Shown here piece after piece: positions 47,801-55,040 of a stretch of 64,000 nucleotides of DNA. Every line of letters starts with the position of its first letter. Within the stretch, counting starts at the first letter, position 1. This DNA is from Macrocystis pyrifera (Eukaryota; Sar; Phaeophyceae; Laminariales; Laminariaceae): positions 248,001 to 312,000 of the forward strand of contig JASSKH010000038.1 of the NCBI GenBank assembly GCA_031763025.1, given 5' to 3'. A program made the translations under genes and the position numbers. Under the pieces are notes generated by a model. The model saw nothing but the letters and a program-made list of their open reading frames with translations. It made no database searches and was not told the origin of the DNA.

Positions 47801-48574
47801 TGAAAGCGTTATGCGCTACACGAACTCCGCACGAAACCAATATCGAAGCACCGACTGCTCAGGACTATTTTAATCTACTGTGAGGAAAAGGTGCGGTAAG
47901 CGCTGCAATGCCGTGTATATCTTCGTACTGTGGAAAACGTCCGACGTATACTAGCACCAACAACTTAGTACGCGCGACCGCACTTCATGTTTTTCCACTG
48001 CGATCATTGAAAAGGGCAACAGTCGTTTATTCTTTCATGGCCCACGAACCTAATGTCGTGGCACGAGCATCGTCTGGGACTCACTTCGTGCTAAAAACGC
48101 ATTGTACGCCTCGGAGCCCCCCAAGGTGTAGTCTCCAGCGCACTCCGAGGATGAATTAAAGCCCGGCACGTCGGGGGCGTCGGAAAAGTCAAAGTGACGC
48201 GGCCCAAAAACTCCTTCGCTGAACAACCCGGGTGCCAGTACGGGGTCTTTGGGTGGCAAGGTTACCTGGAGGATGGGGTTGCAAAAGTCGGAGGCTGGTG
48301 AAAAAGCTATCCAGCGCAGGTGAAGGGTAACGCGCAAAGTGTGTTTAGGGACTTGGTCGGGGTAATTAACACCACCTTCGTACGCGATCGACAGCTGAGA
48401 CCTCCCCAAGTATGTGCCATTGCCGAAGACAAAATATAGAGGTGCTCCTATTTCAATACCACCTGCGGAGGCTGGTTCGAATTTCCTCTCCTCACAACGA
48501 ACATATATCATACGCGAGGTGTTATGCGTGCGGTAGTTAAATATGAGACGACGGCTTACTTCCACGCCTGCTTT
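20620..48574 (-). CDS. Glycosyltransferase-like host gene, five exons, split by transposons
   Basis: Five minus-strand exons join in phase through GT-AG introns: 48574(approx.)-48085, 46082-45826, 25248-25084, 24906-24700 and 20820-20620. The product is about 400 residues with the upstream end open. Diagnostic blocks are [10 protein letters not shown], then YGQ|PPLSYY across an exon junction, then W-D-R-V-D-I-V, NPVV, and [11 protein letters not shown]...ARSTLG. This order is seen in GT-B-type glycosyltransferases of the fucosyltransferase-like group, where H-x-R-x-G-D-x-F and the late D-L-x-x-L/S-T motif sit at the nucleotide-sugar site; donor and acceptor cannot be told. Introns are 2,002, 20,577, 177 and 3,879 bases. 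The two large ones hold a LINE and element II, and a small LTR element. Whether the gene is still expressed, or is a pseudogene broken by the insertions, cannot be judged from sequence. No start codon or N-terminal membrane anchor was firmly found. Confidence 0.72.
20945..21205 (+). repeat. 5' LTR of the 3.5-kb element
   Basis: 261 bases, TGTTGATTGTACTC ... AGATCAATCAACA. Contains gggattccggcagtagggta and the block ccaccaatgccactcgtcag once. The second LTR has this block twice. Confidence 0.9.
24170..24483 (+). repeat. 3' LTR of the 3.5-kb element, with internal duplication
   Basis: This matches 20945-21205 but carries a tandem duplication of ~42 bases (tcaccaatgccactcgtcag ... twice, about 24278-24360) and a ~10-base insertion (ataccttta) near its end. 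It is followed at once by TATAC. Differences from the first LTR date insertion as not recent. Confidence 0.9.
24700..24906 (-). CDS. Glycosyltransferase-like gene, exon with DLQ...STLG motif
   Basis: 69 codons in phase 0, from acceptor ataaatgaacag|AATCGC to donor TTTGAG|GTAGGT. It carries [20 protein letters not shown] followed by TLGELT, the C-terminal sugar-nucleotide-binding segment in this type of enzyme. If the donor is ignored, the frame runs 11 codons into the intron to a TGA. Confidence 0.7.
25084..25248 (-). CDS. Glycosyltransferase-like gene, exon PPLSYY...NPVV
   Basis: Exactly 55 codons, from acceptor ctttcccacag|CCGCCG to donor CATGTG|GTGAGC. Contains [19 protein letters not shown] and [10 protein letters not shown]. 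The first codons complete the YGQ-PPL-[SA]-[FY]-Y motif begun at the end of the exon 20.6 kb away. The 177-base intron that follows is a multiple of three without stops, which is why exon and intron appear as one long open frame (24664-25365). Confidence 0.78.
25430..25610. repeat. 'ACGGGATTG' degenerate repeats
   Basis: The words gacgggattg, cacgggattg and cacgggattc occur about eight times at irregular spacing. A related stretch lies at 30900-31010 and another at 31650-31700. No coding signal. Confidence 0.45.
25691..25733. repeat. Imperfect palindromic GGTACC/ACCGGT cluster
   Basis: GCACCGGTGCCTGGTACC and GGCACCGGTACCTGGTAT stand side by side; each is nearly self-complementary. The CCTGGTA/TACCAGG word recurs at 47285-47320, 62530-62546 and 62972-62982. 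Confidence 0.5.
26094..26120. other. 9-bp hairpin at the 5' end of the LINE
   Basis: ATCTAGCGG (26094-26102) and CCGCTAGAT (26112-26120) pair perfectly around a 9-base loop, about 20 bases before the first ATG of the LINE frame. It may be part of its 5' UTR. Confidence 0.6.
26141..27014 (+). pseudogene. LINE endonuclease domain
   Basis: Begins [19 protein letters not shown], with LQEIRQDW and, after a TGA at the Trp position of 'LY-W-SG', [11 protein letters not shown]. These are the conserved N-terminal EN motifs (TxNVRTL, LQExR, GVG). The C-terminal half resumes in another frame at 26544 with [16 protein letters not shown] and [13 protein letters not shown], the GDxN-like and N-G motif region. 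It would nick target DNA to prime reverse transcription. Frame breaks make it inactive. Confidence 0.85.
27092..27326. repeat. Insertion with 16-bp inverted ends inside the LINE
   Basis: GTTCTACGATAGAGGT at 27092-27107 is exactly the reverse complement of 27311-27326. The core word TCTACGATAGAGGT recurs in reverse at 31445-31458. I find no target duplication. It might be a small foldback/MITE-like insertion or an inversion footprint. Confidence 0.5.
27340..27840 (+). pseudogene. LINE EN-RT linker
   Basis: Reads, across frames, as [11 protein letters not shown], an [13 protein letters not shown] helix, then [24 protein letters not shown] and [18 protein letters not shown]. This is the segment that precedes the fingers of RT in this LINE type. 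It ends in TAA 27832 and the RT begins directly after. Confidence 0.75.
27841..29090 (+). pseudogene. LINE reverse transcriptase, frame-broken
   Basis: Contains [20 protein letters not shown] (RT motif 1), [15 protein letters not shown] (motif 2a), [19 protein letters not shown] (motif A), [10 protein letters not shown] (motif B, in a shifted frame), then HTDDA in place of YADD (motif C) and CLMTKG-type and GATVCEN-type thumb blocks. At least four frame changes. The Tyr/Phe-Ala to His-Thr change in motif C plus the indels make it inactive. Confidence 0.88.
29040..29499 (+). pseudogene. LINE C-terminal domain
   Basis: Encodes [11 protein letters not shown] (shifted frame), then [47 protein letters not shown] and a final K-x-x-x-RF end. 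This is the conserved tail found after RT in this LINE type. The frame ends at TGA 29497. Confidence 0.75.
29561..32702. other. Intron filler without a supported gene
   Basis: No credible protein. 29780-30330 is T-rich and resembles leader/UTR sequence of the LTR elements; it includes 'tggtgcccccgccgag' at 29823, which would suit a primer-binding site, but no LTR precedes it. A frame at 31840-32211 has one hydrophobic stretch ([17 protein letters not shown]) but overlaps equally long frames on both strands, so I do not call it. Confidence 0.4.
31469..31593 (-). repeat. LTR scrap of the element II family, reverse orientation
   Basis: The reverse complement reads TTGAATGAGGCTGAA ... GTAGTACTTGGGAGGCGTAT ... 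CGAGGCACAAGC. It matches the first half of element II's 3' LTR (45138-45260). The similarity ends where the word TCTACGATAGAGGT (31445-31458) begins. Confidence 0.7.
32703..32950 (+). repeat. 5' LTR of element II
   Basis: Diverged match to 45155-45401 (roughly three-quarters identical by eye). Best blocks are CAGTACTTGGGAGGCGTA, TCTTGGGTCTCAGTCTC, GCGAGTACCAGCT and GTGTCCCGACCTTGATCTT. The upstream ~30 bases of the 3' copy are not found here; a T-run precedes it, so it is probably truncated at its left end. Confidence 0.78.
33075..35012 (+). pseudogene. Element II gag N-terminal region
   Basis: GC-rich from about 34.1 kb. After a short W-x-S-L-P-x-x-x-R block (near 34600), an Ala/Glu/Ser-rich helix of about 75 residues (34765-35012) has heptad-like spacing, as in the fragment at 1289-2022. 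The 33.1-34.1 kb part is in mixed frames and unrecognised. It is a Gag precursor by position and composition. Confidence 0.5.
35013..37530 (+). pseudogene. Element II gag central and nucleocapsid region
   Basis: Strongly frame-broken. A zinc-knuckle remnant is at 37088-37129, and directly after it [20 protein letters not shown] and an [13 protein letters not shown] block align with element I's post-knuckle segment. Upstream blocks ([20 protein letters not shown] at about 35310; [12 protein letters not shown]) are helical and unassigned. No full frame survives. Confidence 0.55.
37088..37129 (+). other. CCHC zinc knuckle with one Cys lost (element II)
   Basis: Exactly 14 codons with C-x2-F-x4-H-x4-[15 protein letters not shown]. 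The second Cys is Phe (TTC). In element I the same knuckle keeps that Cys but has lost the His, so the two copies confirm the motif between them. Confidence 0.75.
38451..39185 (+). CDS. Element II NADAR domain segment
   Basis: An open frame of 244 codons. NADAR motifs: [21 protein letters not shown] with the conserved Glu present, [29 protein letters not shown] and LAEASPFD. The C-terminal motifs are altered: D-x-x-W-G-I-G reads DPVCGIN, and W-x-G-x-N-x-L-G reads CCGIKLFG (Trp to Cys, Asn to Lys). A C7 run lies about 60 bases before the domain. It ends in TAG with a second stop soon after, then the protease continues in the same frame. The domain lies between gag and protease exactly as in element I. 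It is an independent witness that NADAR is a family trait. Confidence 0.8.
   Translation: MEPDSPRAPGAQCAQRGTLPPHTATAATDVSAQSVFDPTFEDSTGQVALFWQPPSYFSQWSPSSLVVDDVSYSCAEQYMMIEKARDVQDHDAAERIMALPDPRAHKRLDRGVHNFDCAIWDRVREDAVFAGACAKFTHNPAMKEHLLSTGTKRLAEASPFDPVCGINLPADDAEAQDPSRCCGIKLFGIPLFAVCDTLRASEAGLAHLASSHQFCTPTMPDKTHEISTAPPAPWPWPAHVQDLS
39201..39901 (+). pseudogene. Element II protease and beta-linker
   Basis: The protease segment reads [20 protein letters not shown] ... [11 protein letters not shown]; the catalytic Asp of D-T-G is Thr, so it is dead. After a TGA at 39618 a shifted frame gives [10 protein letters not shown] and the linker end LEPGDILGV. Both align with element I ([46 protein letters not shown]). 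Confidence 0.8.
39902..41033 (+). pseudogene. Element II reverse transcriptase
   Basis: From N to [21 protein letters not shown], a frame change, [39 protein letters not shown], a K-R-x-G-G-V-Q-I-x-V-N-Y-K-K-L-N block, then [11 protein letters not shown], a stop, and [11 protein letters not shown] with the catalytic Asp pair (about 40690). The thumb follows with [13 protein letters not shown] and, in another frame, [20 protein letters not shown]. This is the part deleted in element I. Stops and shifts make it inactive, but the Y-L-D-D motif is intact. Confidence 0.88.
41034..41520 (+). pseudogene. Element II RNase H
   Basis: [11 protein letters not shown] ... [15 protein letters not shown] ... 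[14 protein letters not shown] is a Ty3/gypsy RNase H with the 'D-A-x-x-x-G-x-G-A-x-L' core. The tail [20 protein letters not shown] follows, then [13 protein letters not shown], which corresponds to NADFLSRL of element I. Three or more stops interrupt it. Confidence 0.75.
41521..42590 (+). pseudogene. Element II RNase H-integrase linker
   Basis: [10 protein letters not shown] and [10 protein letters not shown] match element I's linker. The rest is Pro/Arg-rich and frame-shifted, ending with an [14 protein letters not shown] block (about 42550) that precedes the integrase zinc domain. Confidence 0.55.
42591..43860 (+). pseudogene. Element II integrase
   Basis: Zinc domain with H-x5-[10 protein letters not shown] and CFKCQARK. 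The catalytic core is broken: the first Asp site reads NGG-stop-FGP where element I has [21 protein letters not shown] is intact, and the second-Asp region is shifted. The C-terminal part is recognisable ([29 protein letters not shown]). Clearly inactive. Confidence 0.85.
43861..44530 (+). pseudogene. Element II chromodomain and Tudor-like tail
   Basis: The chromodomain remnant runs LEVETIT ... [10 protein letters not shown] ... LRYWTG. The shared block [20 protein letters not shown] follows, then [23 protein letters not shown] and, in a shifted frame, DDPGLIK...[13 protein letters not shown] (Trp) of GAHVW stands where element I has the TGA at 12703. The extra module beyond the chromodomain is conserved between the two copies. 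Confidence 0.65.
44531..45154. other. T-rich 3' region of element II
   Basis: No gene. Long T-rich frames are low complexity. 'gccgcatcttcgac' near 45041 and 'cagcgagggctagcgtt' near 45110-45127 match the 3' end and polypurine-like tract of element I (cagggtgggctaatgt). Confidence 0.5.
45155..45401 (+). repeat. 3' LTR of element II
   Basis: Pairs with 32703-32950. The LTR probably starts a little earlier, near 45126 after the purine tract. It contains gatgatataaataaagctgc (45276-45295), a TATA-like promoter site at a usual place in an LTR. Confidence 0.78.
45590..45640. repeat. Repeat shared with the left edge of the window
   Basis: A T-run followed by atcctccgacagattggtaaaaata matches the T-run and catcctccggcggattggtaaaaata at 166-211 with two or three changes. 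Probably a scrap of the same repeat. Confidence 0.6.
45826..46082 (-). CDS. Glycosyltransferase-like gene, exon with HIRSGDIF motif
   Basis: 257 bases, from acceptor gatttccag|GTGAAAGC to donor GGACAG|GTGATA. Phase-1 entry, phase-0 exit. Encodes a Cys-containing helical region, then [23 protein letters not shown] in two parts (motif [10 protein letters not shown] and end YGNYGQ). The 3' LTR of element II ends only about 420 bases beyond the donor. Confidence 0.78.
46083..48084 (-). other. Intron of the glycosyltransferase-like gene
   Basis: Bounded by GTGAGT and TTTCCAG. AT-richer than the exons, with no coding frame. Contains the foldback repeat at 47354-47479. Confidence 0.55.
47354..47479. 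repeat. 126-bp foldback (MITE-like) element
   Basis: Arms of about 38-40 bases: gccaaaatccactattacgg ... gttaacagcacc and its reverse complement ggtcctgttaac ... ccgtaatagactttggc, with a few mismatches, around an AT-rich ~50-base centre. No target duplication is evident. It would form a strong hairpin. Confidence 0.75.
48085..48574 (-). CDS. Glycosyltransferase-like gene, upstream exon
   Basis: An open frame of about 160 codons. The donor is CACGAA|GTGAGT, a near-perfect match, leaving one base that combines with GT of the next exon to give Ser in frame. The protein is beta-rich with [24 protein letters not shown] and, near the end, [16 protein letters not shown]. If unspliced, the frame reads on to a stop at 48050. 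The upstream boundary is unsure: an in-frame TAA lies near 48588, and acceptor candidates are at 48570-48580. Confidence 0.62.
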
Positions 48575-48588
48575 TGTATTTACACCTT

Positions 48589-51500
48589 ACATGCAATGAG
48601 CACTTAGTTGACACCAATGCGGTCGTTGATTATGCTTTTTATTGTTGTCGGCCGTTCAGGTCGATGTAACGGATTCTATCGAATCCATATCCCGATCGTC
48701 TCACCATGGTACCTCTAAGTGCGCATTTGGTTATTACATGTGTAGCGTTGGCGCTGAGCGTTTACAATCCCGAGAAACATATCTATGCAGCAATTCTTTG
48801 CGCGGATGCAACGCGATGGGTGCTCGTAACCCACTGCGAACACCGCTGTGCAGGGGGACAGTGGTTGCTAAACCGCCAGATCGATTCAAGGAATGATGTC
48901 TTCACGTGGTTGTCCGACCGTTCAGAACGCCGCACACGGTCCCCCCATGGAGCATGCTTGTCGCGGCATACCATAGGTGGCAATCCACTGGTTGGTGGCT
49001 TGTAATATTGACTCGCTACATCTGATAACGTTGCACGACATAATGCGTCAAAACATGCTTGGTTTGAACCCTCGCCGAACGAAAGGTGGACGAATCGCCC
49101 TTCACGGCCTCACCAGCTTGGCCTTGCAGCAGTAGCCCAGCGACAGGAACCGTGATGCAATCGTGAAGTGGTTTCCAAGTCGTCCTGTTAGAGGCGAGGC
49201 ACACGTGGCTAGAATTTTGACACGAAAGACGTTTTATAGCGACACTCAGTGAGACATCGCAGGGTAGTGCAGGGCGAGTACTGCCTATAACGAAGATTGC
49301 CTCACATACCTACTTCACAACGATCTTGCTGTTGTACAGTGGTTTCATGAACTACCCATCCGAACTGATCTTCGAGTAGTAAAATTGTGATCCAACTCAT
49401 GGGTACAACGATACGAATCCCGAATTTGGTAGACTTACTCAGAGTTAATCGCAAGAAGCGATCAGGCTATCGAAGCCTAGCTTATCCTGCGAGGACAGGG
49501 TAGGCAAAGAAAAACATTCAGATGAGTTATACCAGGCCTTGCCCATCAACTAGCAGCGCCCTGGCGCTGGCCCTGGCGCCCATGACCGTGGTGTCCTCTC
49601 GCCAATTCGGGATCGGACCTCGGCCAACTTCTACTTGAACAAGAACCAACACGGTCCGCCACACACTGACATCCATCGAAGAGCCGTTCTATGAGGTTGG
49701 AGTCAGGAGTGGGCGGGGCGGGTGTTGGTGGAGGACTGGACCATGATGCTTGCGGCAGCGCACCAACAACGATAAATGCAACGGGGAGCGCACTGCGGTT
49801 GGTGGGCTATTATATCCAATAACATGTGTTGCGTAATTCTAGCAGTATGCGGAAACAGCAGAATATTGATACTGATGTCCATCTGTTTTCCGAAATATCG
49901 CCCATGGTTACTGAACAGACTATATGGCTATACCAGTATGAATAGGTAGCACGGGCAGATCGGGGAGCGTAATACGACAGCTATATTGTATGGGTACCAC
50001 CACGAGCGGAGTTTACACGAGAGCGACTGCTAGAACAAGACAGCAGCACGCCGCAGCAAGAAGCACGAGTGGCATCGGCATCAGCAGCGGCGGCCTCACA
50101 GCAGAATAATCCGAGGGCATCTGGCAATGAACCGCAAAACAGCAGCAAGCATCTGCCATCTACCGTGATTATCCACCTATCATACATCCGGAACTTCAAT
50201 CATTTTTTTTTACAATACACCTACTGGATGTGTACATTGTGTGTCACCACCTATTTGATTGATGGGGGCCAGGAATAAACTACAATATTACTCTTCCTAA
50301 TATATAGGCTCTCTACGCTACTTACAACTTTGCGTGCATGACCTACAGCGGGTATACTAAAGTTGTGGATCAAAGATTGAAACCTATTTTAGGCACAAAA
50401 TGAAAACTATTATGTGGTACAACGCCTAGATGTCCTTGCCATGCATAGCAAGGCGAACAAAAAATGTCTGTTCTGGCTCTCCGCAGCGTCATGGGAACGT
50501 AGACATCGAGCTATGTCACGAACATTCATGTATATAGGCAAGACTGCAATTATATCGGTAGTTCTACAGTAATATCAACCCTAATAGGAAGTAGGAGGTA
50601 TATGTCGGATAATGGACAAAATCGTAAACAGGCGACGTGCAGTAGGGGCTTCTACAATATACTACGGCACACACGGTATATACATATGCTAGCACAATAT
50701 GGATAGGATCACCTGGCAAAAAAGAGTCGTCGTTATCAATAGGGAACCAATATAATAGATAAAGATGGTAGTATTCTGAAATATAATGTGTGTTTTTCGT
50801 CGGGGAAAATACCTACCTGGTATGACTCTACCATTTAGATGATAGTTTTTACTATTTGGTAGCTCGGGCATATCTCACCAGGTATACTCGAGCAACATGT
50901 ACCGACATATACTGTACCTCCGAGATAGGACTAGAGACGTGAAGTAAGTGGGATACAGAATGTGGTAGGAGCATAGCACATGCAACGAGGGCGACTTGTC
51001 AGGACGTCTTCTTAAATGTCTATGCTGGACAATCTCCAAAGGTCAAAAAGCGAGTGAAAACCGAAAGTCTGGCGACCGCGAGTATGTAAGATGTCGATAG
51101 TAAGTACGCGCTCACGGGCAGCATATGGACGGCGAGCCTGTTACGTATGTTTTACGCTGCCCAATCGGTATAATTTCCGTGGGTAGAGCACGGCCAACGA
51201 AAGCAGGGAAGAGACTGCAGAGAGCATAGCTAGGTACCAGATCGATTAATAGTAGACAGACCTGTCTAACTATTCGTACTACAAACTGCTGCGGCTGCCT
51301 GGGGACTGTTTTCGTTTTGTTGCGCTTCGGTTTGCCTGTTCTGTGCTCAGGCTCTTTTACTCTGTCTATATTTGCTGTGGCATTGCTCATTTTGCTGGTT
51401 CTTGGGTTGTCTGCCACATCTCCGTCGGGGGGCACGACGCCATACTTTATTTTGCACCAAGCATACACCAGGTATTATCCCTGGCATCTATTTCCAAACG

Positions 51501-52091
51501 CGTACAAAATATACAGTCGTTGTATTACTTCGACCTGCTCGGTCCTGACAACCATCAGTTTGCCTACATTGGGATCACATAACCTTAAATCAACCATACA
51601 ACCGTGGCCCCGGGATAAAGGGGCCTGAACAAGGTAAACTTCCTAGATATCGAAGCATATACTCATCAAGCTTAGACCTTGGGACTGTTATGTAGCAGCA
51701 TGACCCACAGCACTTTATTCCTACGATTACCAACGTATCAACAACGTTTTTATCCAATAATCTGAACTTACCCATACAATCGCAGTCCCGGGACAACGGC
51801 ACCTGGGAAACGTATACTCCTTCTATGGCGACATAGAGTTATCGAGTACCGGTATGTATGCACCTACGAGTAAGAGGACCTACTTCGAGCGCCCCACTAA
51901 AACCTGAAAACCTACACTCGTATGAGCGGAAATGTTGTCCTGGACGGACCATGTAGGGTTGTCATGATAAACTACGTAGTACCAATACGAGCCGGGGCAG
52001 CCTTCGAACGGACTTGCTTTTGTCTATGCTGTGTCATAGCACACAAAACAGGGGGGGGGGGGGGGGGGGGGGGGGTACTCGATAGGAGAGA
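48589..52091. other. Region without a supported gene
   Basis: AT-rich, with stops in all frames. A minus-strand frame at 51112-51468 has basic residues followed by a ~25-residue hydrophobic stretch (RIVRQVCLLLIDLVPSYAL). It could be a type II membrane anchor exon of the glycosyltransferase-like gene upstream of 48.6 kb, but no splice evidence ties it in. Confidence 0.3.
52051..52075 (+). repeat. G25 homopolymer
   Basis: Twenty-five uninterrupted G residues about 16 bases before an LTR-like repeat copy. Similar G-runs precede or follow other copies (62987-63004) and lie at 52593-52603. Confidence 0.95.
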
Positions 52092-52590
52092 TGTACTCGA
52101 TCTCATTCATGGCCGTAGCCGTATGACCATAGACCCTCGCATCCCTACAATGCCGGGACGGAGCATGTCGGGTTTTCACCGACCAGGCAGACATTGCTTG
52201 CACCAACCGCGAAGCGCCGTGACGTGTCCGGCGAGTCGCATGAAGGGTGAGCTGCATCCTACTAAGAACCGCTTGTTAGGCGGACTTGCATATGGATGAC
52301 AGCTTCAATGAGTTAGTTTAATTTCCGGTGTGGCCACTTCCAGAGACAGCAATGGGAGTACTATGTAACTGCCTCTTGGGTGCCGTACCTTGAACACTAC
52401 GTGATACGATCAATTCCCTTGTGCAGAGGAAAGGTTCTTTACTTCGCACAAATGATCTAACTAGACGACCAGCTGTGGGCGACCGCCGACAAAAAAAAAA
52501 AAAAAAAAACGGTACCCTGAATGTCTATTAATAGCTCACGTAGTGAGCGGCATGTTTTACAGTGTCGTTGCCAACCGACGCCAACCCTTT
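52092..52590 (+). repeat. LTR-like repeat R, copy 1
   Basis: Starts TGTACTCGATCTCATTCATGGCCGTAGCC and contains gaccatagaccctcgcatcc, a block 'cttgcaccaaccgcgaag' and an A19 run at 52491-52509. It matches copies at 62029 and 62569. The tail 'ggcatgttttacagtgtcgttgcc' is shared with copy 2. Confidence 0.8.
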
Positions 52591-52612
52591 CTGGGGGGGG
52601 GGGTAGATTGAT

Positions 52613-52995
52613 TGCTGTGTTTGGGCGTGTATGGGTATACTTGATTGCATTTGTGGAGGATTATGCTGAATGATGAAATGTTTGCAAGGATAGCAATAGA
52701 GGTGTAAAAAAATGATTACTGGTGACTTTGATAGATCCTCTGTTTGGTTGTGTGTGATATAAACTGGCACTTACCTGCACAAGTGGGGGTATATGCCGAA
52801 TGCTTATATGCGTGCAAGGGTAGCGATAGCGTTGTACAAAGTTGAGTACTGGTGAGGTAAAGTACATAGATTCTCTGTTTGGGTGTGCACGAGGTATATT
52901 GGTACCTACAGTAATTGCATGCGTGGGATGTTAATGTTGAATGCTGAATTGCGCTCAAGGGTACCTGGTACAATATTGAGTGCTGATACGCAGTA
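52613..52995. repeat. ~130-bp tandem repeat, three copies
   Basis: Units begin 'ctgtgtttgggcgtgtatgg' (52614), 'ctgtttggttgtgtgtgata' (about 52738) and 'ctgtttgggtgtgcacgagg' (about 52874). Each includes 'atgctgaatg...gcaaggatagc' and ends with 'gagtactggtga' or similar. Identity among units is moderate. Confidence 0.75.
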
Positions 52996-53859
52996 ACCTC
53001 AAAAACGTAGAAAAAAACTAAGTAGTCCTATAGAAAAACAACCGATTCGCAGGAAAAGTGCTTCGCTGAGTCAGGTGCACCACATTTTTGCTTTTAGTTT
53101 ACGACTCGGCCATGATACTGTTGATGATGACGCGACTATGGTCCCGTTTGTACATTGCTGTATTAGTGGCAACCTACTGCCGTTGCTATTTCTCATGTGT
53201 GCATTGCTGTTGTTAGTGGTATACTACTGCTGTTGTTATTTTTCACGTCAAAAACAATCTTGTTGCATGCCAGAGATGGGAGTAATACAGCAAGGACCAC
53301 ACCCGGTTTGCACCGACGGAAACGTCCTCACTAGTTATATACATATTATATGAAGCAACAGTAGTTATCCACAGTGGCTGGGACTCATGGGATGATACGT
53401 TTAGTTTTTTCGTGGTTTTCACTGTAAATCAACAAATGAGGATAAGTCTCACACAGTACGCAGGGCTAATTTTGTTTTTTGGCACGATCTGACAACGCTG
53501 ATACCTCAGACAGCAGCGTATTTTAGTACAACCAGCAATATGCCGGCATTCTACACATGTTGTTTAGAAGCGAGTGGCCCTCTTTGCACGTGTTCATGTT
53601 GTTCACAACCTTATTTTGCACGTACCAATTAGGTGAGTTGTATGCTAATACACCTGGCACTCTTTGTATGAGAGCAAACGTGGGATGTGCATACAGGCTG
53701 TTGTTCGAGTTAAGTGATGGATACTACTATTGGTCTTCTTGGTATGATAGCATCCCTGAGATGTTCCCATATCGGCTGTTGTTGGGATTATATGGTAGCA
53801 TGCTGGGGAGCGAGAAAATTGTCATTACTTGCAGGCGGGGTGGCGAGGTGAGCACCCCA

Positions 53860-54110
53860 CGGAGTGACCTCAGTGAAGGTGAGCACTTATGAGCGTAGCA
53901 CCGTGCAAGTGGAGGTAAGCACTTGTCATTATGCTATCGCTGAGAGGGGAGGTGAAAGCGAGCCCCTCGCTGAGGTTTTGGGTGCTGTGGGCTTTCCAGG
54001 TGCTTGGTACGTTTGCGTGCTGTCGAGTGTCCTGGGGTCTGGTTTAGTGACGAGGGGAGCGCCCCCGTGGGTCGAGCTCGGTGAAGGTAAGCACTCGTCA
54101 TGGTAGGGGC
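53860..54110. repeat. 'GTGAAGGTGAGCACT' short repeats
   Basis: 'cgaggtgagcaccccac', 'gtgaaggtgagcactt', 'gtggaggtaagcacttgtcat' and 'gtgaaggtaagcactcgtcat' recur at 25-160-base spacing. They look like splice donors by chance; no exon structure is supported. Confidence 0.4.
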
Positions 54111-54229
54111 AGAGAATGGTGAGCTCTCTGCTGAGACTTGTGTTTTGTTGAGTTTGTGGGGGTTTGGTATGTGTTTACTGCGTCACATAATCGGCAATGC
54201 ATACTATAGCTTAGTACCACTTACAACTC

Positions 54230-55040
54230 AGATGCACTCACGGTTGTTACAAAATGGGTAATGGACACTAGAGCATCGTACCACTTACAACTTAGATGCA
54301 TTCACGTTCGCTCCGACAACCCTTAGACGATGTGCCTTCGTTATCACAAAGGCTGCGCCATACCACTCGCAACTTGGATATACTCACATCTACTCGCCGT
54401 CGTTATGAAACGGCTATGTCACTTGTTCTCAGACGATGTGGGGTTGTGTGCCGTCGGTATGGCGAATGCTGTGCTACTTATGGTAGTGGATACTACAGCA
54501 CCGTACCACTTACCACCTAGATACATTCACAGCAGTTATGTGCCGTCGTTGTGGCAAAGGCTTTGCCACCATCGCTCAAATTACGCGAGGTTATGTGTCG
54601 TCGTTATTGCTAAGGCTGTGCTACTTTTTCCATACAGTGTGAGGTGTTATGCTGTCGCTGTGGCTAAAGGCTCTGCCATTTGACCCAGGCGACGTGAGGG
54701 TTTGTGCCTTGTTTGCTCAGACGGCGTGAGGTTGCGTGCCGTCGTCATAGCAAAGGCAGGCGGTGGGAGGCAGAATATCGTACCCGGCACTGTGGCAGTG
54801 TACTTACCTAATTTCTAGAGCGAACGCTGTACCACGTTTACCCAGACAACGTGAGGTAGTCTTATGCCGTCGCTGTGGCAAACATCTCTGCCATGTTGGC
54901 CTGGATACCGTGCGGTTTTGTGCCGTCGCTACTCCGAAGATCTACCACGTTAATGCAGACGACGTAAGGGTGGGTCCGGTCGTCGTAGCAAAGGCGGGCA
55001 GTGGGTGGCAGAGGGTCATACCCTGCCCCGCAGCAGTGTG
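54230..55040. repeat. Degenerate satellite, ~60-80-bp units
   Basis: The unit consensus is roughly 'gacgacgtgaggttgtgtgc' followed by 'cgtcgttatggcaaaggctg' and 'tgccac'. At least ten diverged copies run from about 54310 to 55040. Open frames through it are repeat-derived. Confidence 0.65.
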
